A stretch of DNA of 48,018 bases from Actinomyces dentalis DSM 19115 (GTDB lineage Bacteria; Actinomycetota; Actinomycetes; Actinomycetales; Actinomycetaceae), in NCBI RefSeq assembly GCF_000429225.1, contig NZ_AUBL01000035.1, forward strand, positions 1 to 48,018. Direction: 5' to 3'. A program made the translations under genes and the position numbers. Each line of letters begins with the position of its first letter. The first letter of the stretch is position 1. Positions 41,800 through 48,018 of this stretch are shown piece by piece. The notes beneath the pieces are model-generated. The model saw only the letters and a program-made list of their open reading frames with translations, was not told the origin of the DNA and did not search any database.

Positions 41800-42387
41800 T
41801 CAGTCCGGTTGCTCGACGCCCAGCCACTCGTACCAGCCGCGGTGCAGCACCAGCCAGGCCAGCAGCCCGTAGCCGGCCTGCCCCGGATGGTCCCGCCCCG
41901 CGGCGGTGACGTCGTTCATCCACTGCTCGTGATTGCGCAGCGGTTCGAAGGTGTCCACGAAGGGGATGCCGCGCCGCGCGCACACCTCGCCCACCGCGCG
42001 CGATAGCGCCGCCGTCGCGTCCGGGTTCACGCTCGGCAGCGGGGGAGGGCCCACCACGAAGCAGGAGCGGTGCTCGTCGGCGGCCTTGTCGAGGATGTTC
42101 GCCACCGACAGGCGACTGCGCGCCGGCGAGATCCTGGCGGCGACGTCGGCCGTCCCGATCCCGACGACGAGACGGTTGATGCCGCCGGGAAGCGAGCGCC
42201 GTGCCACCTCGGACTGCCAGCGCTCGGCCAGTTGCGCCGTCGTCTCCCGCGGGACGGTGAGCATGAAGGTGATGGCGTCCACGCCCCGGGTGCGGGCCAT
42301 GACCCGGCCCGTCCAGCCCAGGGCGCGACCATCGCCGTAGCCGGCGATCAGCTCGTCACCGATGAAGTGGATCCGCGTGTCCTCCAC
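41800..42387 (-). CDS. SGNH/GDSL-fold protein with Glu in place of the catalytic Ser
   Basis: 195 residues from GTG 42387 (AGGAGG upstream). The fold markers of GDSL hydrolases are present: FIGDELIAGYGD (block I), RLVVGIGTADVA (block III region) and GRDHPGQAGYGLLAWL (block V, with Asp and His). In block I the usual G-D-S-L is G-D-E-L, so the nucleophilic serine is absent and ordinary esterase activity is unlikely. The same change occurs, as I recall, in other actinobacterial homologues. It is divergent from the MerR gene across 187 bases. Confidence 0.78.
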   Translation of the reverse strand: MEDTRIHFIGDELIAGYGDGRALGWTGRVMARTRGVDAITFMLTVPRETTAQLAERWQSEVARRSLPGGINRLVVGIGTADVAARISPARSRLSVANILDKAADEHRSCFVVGPPPLPSVNPDATAALSRAVGEVCARRGIPFVDTFEPLRNHEQWMNDVTAAGRDHPGQAGYGLLAWLVLHRGWYEWLGVEQPD

Positions 42388-42562
42388 GTCGCCCTCCTGC
42401 GCCCGGAACCTGTGCGGGCACGACGCTACCGCGTCCGGCCGTCCGCGGAGTGACGAAGCCCCGGACCCGCGCCCCGCCCGCGGGGAGGTGCGGCGGTGCG
42501 CCCCGCCCGGGGCGACGGGGATGGTGGCCGGGCCAGCCCGCGTCCCGCCCGCGGGGCGCGTC

Positions 42563-42568
42563 CATACT
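42563..42568 (+). promoter_or_regulatory. -10 element of the leaderless merR-type transcript
   Basis: CATACT followed by six bases and ATG 42575, with no ribosome site; same geometry as the lysR start. No -35 or MerR-type dyad with 19-20 base spacing was clear. Confidence 0.35.
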
Positions 42569-42574
42569 GTCCCC

Positions 42575-43471
42575 ATGCGGGTTGCGGAGATCGCCGAACT
42601 GACCGGGACCACGGTTCGCACCGTGCGCTACTACCACTCCCTGGGCCTGCTGCCCGTGCCGGCCGAACGCGGGGGATGGCGCGACTACGAGCTCGCCCAC
42701 GTGGCCAGGCTGTCGCGGATCCGCTGGCTGGTGCGGGCGGGCCTCTCCCTGGAGGCGGTCGGGCGCATTCTGGGCGAGTCCGACGGCGCCGCCAGCCTCG
42801 ACCCGGAGGGCGGGCGGGGCGGAGGCGGCGCGCTCGCCGCGCAATCCCCGCAGGCCTCGCAGCCGCGGACCGGGGAGGCCCCGGTGACCGGGGAGGGCGC
42901 GACGAGGGCGAATCCGGTCGTGGAGGACCTGGCCGGCGCGTTGGAGGCCGTCGAAGAGCACCTGGACGAGGTGACCCGCCAGCGGGATATGCTCGCCGGC
43001 CTGCTGGAGCGGGCCCGCGGCGGGGCGACGGTATCGCCGATGACCCCTCGCATGGCGGCATTCTTCGATCGCATGGAAAGGGCCGCCCCCGACGGGGCCA
43101 CCCGGGCCACCGTGCGCAATGATCGCGACCTGGTCGACCTGGCCTGCTATCGGGGCCAGATGCCGCCGGAGGCCGAGATCCTCTTCAACGACCCCGACCC
43201 GCGGTTCGACGCCGAGTCGCTGGCCCTCTACGCTCAGGATCCCGCCGAATTGTCCGACGAGGAGGTGGAGCGGCGCGCGCGGACCACGGTCGGGAACCTG
43301 GAGGCCCAGCTGGATCCCGAGCGCCTCAGGGACTTGGCGCGCAGCGTCGACGTCGGCGCCGTGCGGTCCATATTCCGGTTGACGGCCGCCCTGGAGTACT
43401 TCGACATCCGACTCGCCCGGGCCCTGGAGCGGGAGTTCCTGGCCACGATCGAGCGGTGGCGCGAGGGCTGA
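42575..43471 (+). CDS. MerR-family transcriptional regulator
   Basis: 298 residues. MRVAEIAELTGTTVRTVRYYHSLGLLP and the following GGWRDYELAHVARLSRIRWLVRAGLSLEAVGRIL form the MerR winged HTH, then a Gly-rich linker (about 75-112) and a coiled segment (VVEDLAGALEAVEEHLDEVTRQRDML). The remaining 170 residues form a helical effector domain without the cysteines of metal-sensing MerR proteins, so a small-molecule ligand is more likely. ATG 42575 directly follows a -10 element. It converges on kgd, with a hairpin between them. Confidence 0.88.
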   Translation: MRVAEIAELTGTTVRTVRYYHSLGLLPVPAERGGWRDYELAHVARLSRIRWLVRAGLSLEAVGRILGESDGAASLDPEGGRGGGGALAAQSPQASQPRTGEAPVTGEGATRANPVVEDLAGALEAVEEHLDEVTRQRDMLAGLLERARGGATVSPMTPRMAAFFDRMERAAPDGATRATVRNDRDLVDLACYRGQMPPEAEILFNDPDPRFDAESLALYAQDPAELSDEEVERRARTTVGNLEAQLDPERLRDLARSVDVGAVRSIFRLTAALEYFDIRLARALEREFLATIERWREG

Positions 43472-43505
43472 GCCCGCCGCGCTACCGCCCCCGGGAGAAG
43501 ATCCA

Positions 43506-43531
43506 CGGCCCGGCGCCCCAGGGCCGGGCCG
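43506..43531. terminator. Hairpin between convergent merR and kgd
   Basis: CGGCCCGGC and GCCGGGCCG pair over nine bases around GCCCCAGG in the 64-base gap between two convergent genes. It has no T-run and would act in both directions. Confidence 0.55.
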
Positions 43532-43535
43532 CGAC

Positions 43536-46500
43536 TCACTCCGGGGCGAAGGCCCGGGCGATGAGCCGGGCCTGGTCGGCCCGGTGCATTCCGATGCTGC
43601 CGACGGCGGGGGCGGCGGCCTCCGGCCGGGAGACCAGGCGCACCGGGCCCGACGCCGTCATCGACTCCGGCAGGTGCAGGCCGAGGTAGGGCCACACTCC
43701 CTGGTTCGCCGCCTCGTCCTGCACCCAGCGCACCTCGGTCCCGGCGAAGGGGGCCAGGGCCCCGGCCAGCTCGTCGAGGGGCAGCGGGTAGAGCTGCTCC
43801 AGGCGCACGATGGCCGTCGCGAAGTCCTTCCGCGCCGTCTGCTCGGCCAGCAGGTCGTAGTAGACGCGCCCGGAGCACACCAGCACCCGGCTCACGCCCG
43901 CGCCGGAGGCGACGGCCGAGTCCGTCTCGCCGATGACCGGCCGGAAGACCCCGGAGGTGAAGTCCTCCACCGCGCTCGTGGCGGCCCTGAGGCGCAGCAG
44001 CTGCTTGGGCGTGAAGACGACGAGCGGGCGGCGCGGACGCGAGTAGGCCTGCTCGCGCAGCAGGTGGAAGTGGTTGGCGGGCGTGGAGGGCTGGGCCACC
44101 CGCATATTGTCCTGCGCGCACATGAGCAGGTAGCGCTCGATGCGCGCCGAGGAGTGGTCGGGTCCCTGGCCCTCCTGGCCGTGGGGCAGGAGCATGACCA
44201 GCCCGGAGCGCTGCCCCCACTTCTGGGTGGCGGAGGTGACGTACTCGTCGATGACGCACTGGGCGCCGTTGGCGAAGTCGCCGAACTGGGCCTCCCACAT
44301 GGTCAGTCCCTCGGGGCGCTCGACGGCGTAGCCGTACTCGAAGGCCAGGGCCGCGTACTCGCTGAGCAGGGAGTCGTAGACGCTCAGCGGCGCCTGGTCC
44401 GGGGTGAGGAAGTCCAGCGGTGTCCACTCGGCGCCCGAGTCGTGGTCGTGCAGGACGGCGTGGCGCTGGGCGAAGGTGGCGCGGCGGGCGTCCTCGCCGA
44501 CCAGGCGCACCGGCACCCCCTCCATGAGCAGGGAGCCGATGGCGATGAGCTCGCCCAGACCCCAGTCGATGCCGCCCTCCCGGGTGGCGCGCCGGCGCCC
44601 GGCGAGCATGGCCTCCAGCTTGGGGTGGACGGTGAAGCCCTGCGGGTGGGCGACCTGCGCGTCCCCGATGCGCTCGACGACGCGGCGCGAGACCGCGCTG
44701 GTCCAGCCGATCATCATGCCCTGGCCGGCGCGCTGGGAGGCGGGCACCTCCAGTCCGGTGGTCTGCAGGCCGACCTTGGTGGGGTCGGTGGCGTCGATCG
44801 TGTCGTTGGAGGGCGGCGGGTCGGCGTGGGCGCGGGCGGCCCGCGCATGGGCGGCCCGGGTCTCGGCGAAGATCCGCTCCAACTCGTCGCGGGAGTCGCG
44901 CTCGATCCGCCGGGCGTCCTCGGCGGTGATGTCCCCGCGCCCCACCAGGTCGGCGGTGTAGACCGCGCGGGTCGAGGGCAGGGAGTCGATGAGGCGGTAC
45001 ATGACCGGCTGGGTCATCGACGGGTCGTCGCCCTCGTTGTGACCGCGGCGCCGGTAGCAGATGAGGTCGATGATGACGTCCTTGTGGAAGGCCGCCCGGT
45101 ACTCGTAGGCGAGGCGGGCGGTGCGGGCCACCGTCTCGGGGTCGTCGGCGTTGACGTGGAAGATGGGCACCTGCAGCCCCTTGGCCAGGTCGGTGGCGTA
45201 GGTGGTCGAGCGCGCGGAGGCCGACCCGGTGGTGAAGCCGATCTGGTTGTTGACGATGATGTGCACGGTGCCGCCGGTGCGGTAGGCGGGCAGCTGGCTC
45301 ATATTGAGGGTCTCGTAGACCACGCCCTGCCCGGCGAAGGCGGCGTCGCCGTGCACGAGCACCGGCATGACCGTGTAGCCCCTCTCACCCAGGCCGATGC
45401 GGTCCTGCTTGGCGCGCACGATCCCCTCGACGACGCCGTCGACCGTCTCCAGGTGGGAGGGGTTGGCGGCCAGGGACACGCGGGTGGACACGCCGTCGGT
45501 GCCGGTGAAGACGCCGTCGGTGCCCAGGTGGTACTTGACGTCGCCGGTGCTGGCGCCTTCGATGACGCCGGCGCCGTCGAACTCGTCGAAGACCTGCCCG
45601 TAGGACTTGCCGGCGATATTGGTCAGCACGTTGAGGCGGCCGCGGTGGGTCATGCCGATGACGACCTCGTCCAGGCCGTCGTGGGCCGCGGCGTCCAGCA
45701 GCCGGTCCAGGGCCACGATGAGGGACTCCCCGCCCTCCAGGCTGAAGCGCTTCTGGCCCACGTACTTGGTCTGCAGGAAGGCCTCGAAGGCCTCGGCCTG
45801 CTCCAGCTTGGTGAGGATCCGACGGCGCTCGGCGGGGGTGATCGCCGGCCGCTCGCCCTCGAGGTGCTCCTGCCACCAGGCGCGCTGGGCGGGGTCCTGG
45901 ATGTGCATGTACTCGATGCCGGCGGTGCGGCAGTAGGCGTCGCGCAGGCGGTTGAGGATCTCGCGCAGGGTGGCGCGCTCGGTGCCGCCCAGGCCGCCGG
46001 TGGGGAATGCGCGGTCCAGGTCCCACAGGCTCAGCCCGTAGGAGGTGATGTCCAGGTCCGGGTGGCGGCGCAGGCGGTAGGTGAGCGGGTCGGTGTCGGC
46101 GGCCAGGTGCCCGCGCTGGCGGAAGGCGTGGATGAGTTCGGCCACGCGCGCGGGCTTGCCGGTCTCCAGGTCGGCGTCGTAGACGGCGTCGCGGGCCCAG
46201 ACGACCGGCTCGTGCGGGATGCGCAGGGACTCGAAGGCCCGCTCCCAGAACCCGTCGAGCCCCAGCAGCTTGCGCTCCACCAGCCGCAGGAACTCGCCGG
46301 AGGCAGCCCCCTGGATGACGCGGTGGTCGTAGGTGGAGGTCAGGGTGAGGGTCTTGCCGATGCCGTGGCGGGCGAGGGTCTTCTCGCCGGCGCCGGCGAA
46401 GGCGGCCGGGTAGTCCATGGCCCCCACGCCGACGATGAGGCCCTGGCCGGGCATGAGGCGGGGCACCGAGTGGAGGGTGCCGAACATGCCGGGGTTGGTC

Positions 46501-47411
46501 AGGGTCACGGTGGTGCCGCGGAAGTCGTCGACGCCGAGCCCGCCCTCGCGCGCCCGGCGCACAAGGGTCTCGCAGGCGGCCACGAAGCCCGCCAGGTCCA
46601 TGAGGTCGGCCCTCTTGACGGAGGGCACGAGCAGACGGCGCTCGCCGTCGGGGCCGGGGACGTCGACGGCCAGGCCGAAGGCGATGTGCGCGGGCTCGCG
46701 GAGCACGGGCCCGCCGGCGTCGTCGACGGCGTAGGAGACGTTCATGGAGGGCATCTCCGACAGGGACTCCACCACCGCCCAGCCGATGAGGTGGGTGAAG
46801 GAGACCCTGCCGCCGCGGGTGTGGGCCAGGTGGCCGTTGATAATGGCGCGGTTCTCGATGAGGACCTTGGCGGGGACGGCGCGGGCGGACGTCGCCGTGG
46901 GGACGGACAGCGAGGCCTCCATGTTCTTGGCGGTGCGCGCGGCGGCGCCCCTGAGGCGGACGGAGGCGTCCTCGCCGGCGCCGCCGTTGCGGCGGTGCTG
47001 GCGGGCCAGTCGCTGGGCGTAGGGGGAGGTGGGCGGGGCGGTGCCCGACGGCGGGGCCGGCGGCAGGTCCGAGCGGGTGACGTCCTGGATGGAGAGGACC
47101 TGGCGGTGGAGCGCCGCGCCCGGGCCCGCCGGGTCCTGCGCCGGCCGGGGTCGGGGCGCGGTGTCAGACGGCGGCTGCGCGTCGGCCGGCGGGGGTGGGG
47201 TGTCCGACGGCGGGGCGGGGTCCGGGTCCTCGGGGTCCGGGCTTTCGGCGGGCCCGGCGGCCGCGATCACGGCCGGGGCCGCCGCTTCGGCTTCGAAGAG
47301 GCTGCGCCACCGGGGGCTGACCGAAGCGGGGTCGGAGCGCCAGGCGTCGCGCATCTCCTCCACCATCCACTCGTTGGCCCCGAAGCCCGCGACACCGCTG
47401 TCCCTCGACAC
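43536..47411 (-). CDS. kgd: Multifunctional 2-oxoglutarate decarboxylase/dehydrogenase E1-E2 protein
   Basis: 1291 residues. An N-terminal helix (FGANEWMVEEMRDAW) leads to a Pro/Asp-rich linker (50-130). Residues 160-400 are an acyltransferase domain without lipoyl domain, with TSTYDHRVIQG (His363) as catalytic motif. From about 405 on lies the thiamine-diphosphate E1 part: [69 protein letters not shown], then the C-terminal SGLVMLLPHGQEGQGPDHSSARIERYL and LRSAT-like region. This is the actinobacterial Kgd/OdhA form acting after isocitrate dehydrogenase. GTG 47411 is the likely start. Confidence 0.95.
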   Translation of the reverse strand: MSRDSGVAGFGANEWMVEEMRDAWRSDPASVSPRWRSLFEAEAAAPAVIAAAGPAESPDPEDPDPAPPSDTPPPPADAQPPSDTAPRPRPAQDPAGPGAALHRQVLSIQDVTRSDLPPAPPSGTAPPTSPYAQRLARQHRRNGGAGEDASVRLRGAAARTAKNMEASLSVPTATSARAVPAKVLIENRAIINGHLAHTRGGRVSFTHLIGWAVVESLSEMPSMNVSYAVDDAGGPVLREPAHIAFGLAVDVPGPDGERRLLVPSVKRADLMDLAGFVAACETLVRRAREGGLGVDDFRGTTVTLTNPGMFGTLHSVPRLMPGQGLIVGVGAMDYPAAFAGAGEKTLARHGIGKTLTLTSTYDHRVIQGAASGEFLRLVERKLLGLDGFWERAFESLRIPHEPVVWARDAVYDADLETGKPARVAELIHAFRQRGHLAADTDPLTYRLRRHPDLDITSYGLSLWDLDRAFPTGGLGGTERATLREILNRLRDAYCRTAGIEYMHIQDPAQRAWWQEHLEGERPAITPAERRRILTKLEQAEAFEAFLQTKYVGQKRFSLEGGESLIVALDRLLDAAAHDGLDEVVIGMTHRGRLNVLTNIAGKSYGQVFDEFDGAGVIEGASTGDVKYHLGTDGVFTGTDGVSTRVSLAANPSHLETVDGVVEGIVRAKQDRIGLGERGYTVMPVLVHGDAAFAGQGVVYETLNMSQLPAYRTGGTVHIIVNNQIGFTTGSASARSTTYATDLAKGLQVPIFHVNADDPETVARTARLAYEYRAAFHKDVIIDLICYRRRGHNEGDDPSMTQPVMYRLIDSLPSTRAVYTADLVGRGDITAEDARRIERDSRDELERIFAETRAAHARAARAHADPPPSNDTIDATDPTKVGLQTTGLEVPASQRAGQGMMIGWTSAVSRRVVERIGDAQVAHPQGFTVHPKLEAMLAGRRRATREGGIDWGLGELIAIGSLLMEGVPVRLVGEDARRATFAQRHAVLHDHDSGAEWTPLDFLTPDQAPLSVYDSLLSEYAALAFEYGYAVERPEGLTMWEAQFGDFANGAQCVIDEYVTSATQKWGQRSGLVMLLPHGQEGQGPDHSSARIERYLLMCAQDNMRVAQPSTPANHFHLLREQAYSRPRRPLVVFTPKQLLRLRAATSAVEDFTSGVFRPVIGETDSAVASGAGVSRVLVCSGRVYYDLLAEQTARKDFATAIVRLEQLYPLPLDELAGALAPFAGTEVRWVQDEAANQGVWPYLGLHLPESMTASGPVRLVSRPEAAAPAVGSIGMHRADQARLIARAFAPE

Positions 47412-47645
47412 TGCCGGTCCCCTCTCGTGGTGCTGCGTCGGCGTGCGGACGAACGTCCCGTGGGGGCGTCCGGTTGGCGCGCCGTGTTCCGCGCCATCCT
47501 ACGGGCACGGGCCCCCGCCGGGCGCCGAAACGCGGGACCAAAGACTCACTTGCTTCGAGCGCGTGACGACGGCGTGTGGAGAGGCTGCGCGGCCGAGGTG
47601 TTCTGTGGATATGGTCGGGGTCGTGCTTCGGGGCCTGTCCGGAGT

Positions 47646-48018
47646 TCAGAGGGCGTACCACTCGCCCCGGGCCTCGAGTGTGCGAGTGTCACCCGAACGG
47701 AGAGCGTCGGCCACGTCTCGCACCAGGTCGTAGCGCGGGTCCTTCTCCCGGCGGAGGCGCTCCAGGTTGGGTTCGAAGGACCAGGATCCGGTCGTCACCC
47801 CCGCGGCCAGCAGGTCTCGGAGATTCTCACCAGACTCGCGCCGGTGCTCGGGCGAGTGCGCGAAAAGGTAGAAGCGGCACTCCGCGACGAGAGGCTTCTC
47901 GTCGGTACCGGCGAGGGGCAGTGCCCTCGTGACGAGGGCGATCGCGGTTTTATCCCGGCCGGTTGCGAAAAGGAGTTGGGAATAGTTGCCGAGGTTGTTG
48001 GCGTGGTTGGGGTCGGCG
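47646..48018 (-). CDS. TPR-repeat protein, C-terminal end (5' part outside window)
   Basis: A minus-strand frame enters from the right edge and ends at the stop 47648-47646, giving 123 residues. ADPNHANNLGNYSQLLFATGR is a textbook TPR start, followed by DKTAIALVTRALPLAG and a second helical pair. The end (NLERLRREKDPRYDLVRDVADALRSG, then RTLEARGEWYAL) lacks repeats. It has the same direction as kgd and would lie upstream of it. What precedes the repeats, whether an enzyme domain or only more TPRs, cannot be seen. The 234 bases between its stop and the kgd start should contain the kgd promoter. Confidence 0.8.
   Translation of the reverse strand, partial: ADPNHANNLGNYSQLLFATGRDKTAIALVTRALPLAGTDEKPLVAECRFYLFAHSPEHRRESGENLRDLLAAGVTTGSWSFEPNLERLRREKDPRYDLVRDVADALRSGDTRTLEARGEWYAL

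Noticed and set aside
47490-47510. TAGGAT -10 for kgd
   Set aside because: The hexamer (minus strand of 47496-47501) lacks a matching -35 at 16-18 bases, so it is not listed as a feature.

Overview
The window is about 72% G+C, uses many GTG starts, and has several genes whose start codon lies directly behind a -10 element (leaderless style). It carries a fused 2-oxoglutarate decarboxylase/dehydrogenase (Kgd), a monomeric isocitrate dehydrogenase, a SigR-RsrA pair and the 24-residue ribosomal protein bL37. These point to an actinobacterium. The small divergent operons and the nitrate/molybdenum cluster would fit Actinomyces or a relative, but that genus call is inference.

Layout. 0-1.9 kb: the tail of an IS5-type transposase lies against a lower-GC TPR gene whose 3' end has been lost to the insertion. 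2-6.8 kb: hisN, an orphan adenine DNA methyltransferase, two small membrane or secreted proteins and a zinc alcohol dehydrogenase. 6.8-20 kb: a molybdenum and nitrogen-oxide block with moeB, a modB-modC fusion, modA, moaD, moaA, a DUF2249 protein, a polytopic membrane protein and a complete three-domain copper nitrite reductase. Inside it narI and moaE survive only as 3' halves joined head to head, so nitrate reductase appears to have been deleted. 20-25 kb: a Cys-rich regulator and a GNAT enzyme, then a TPR gene enclosed by two nested pairs of inverted repeats and IS remnants.

24.8-38 kb: core genes icd-aroA-rsgA on the minus strand (aroA carries a frameshift), DoxX, a lipoprotein, a Ser/Thr kinase, sigR-rsrA, bL37, and an ABC-2 exporter divergent from a TetR regulator. 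38.2-41.8 kb: a LysR gene broken by a 61-bp insertion, then more than 2 kb of nested palindromes and inverted tandem repeats around one small gene. 41.8-48 kb: an SGNH-like protein, a MerR regulator, kgd, and the 3' end of another TPR gene running off the right edge.

Functionally the window joins TCA-cycle enzymes (Icd, Kgd), molybdate uptake and molybdopterin synthesis, nitrite reduction and thiol-stress control. The most unusual content is the scarred nar/moa locus, the interrupted lysR, the intergenic palindrome families, and a sigR gene whose two start regions each sit behind a promoter-like element. Two TPR reading frames at the window edges stay open to the edge and are easy to miss; they are annotated here.
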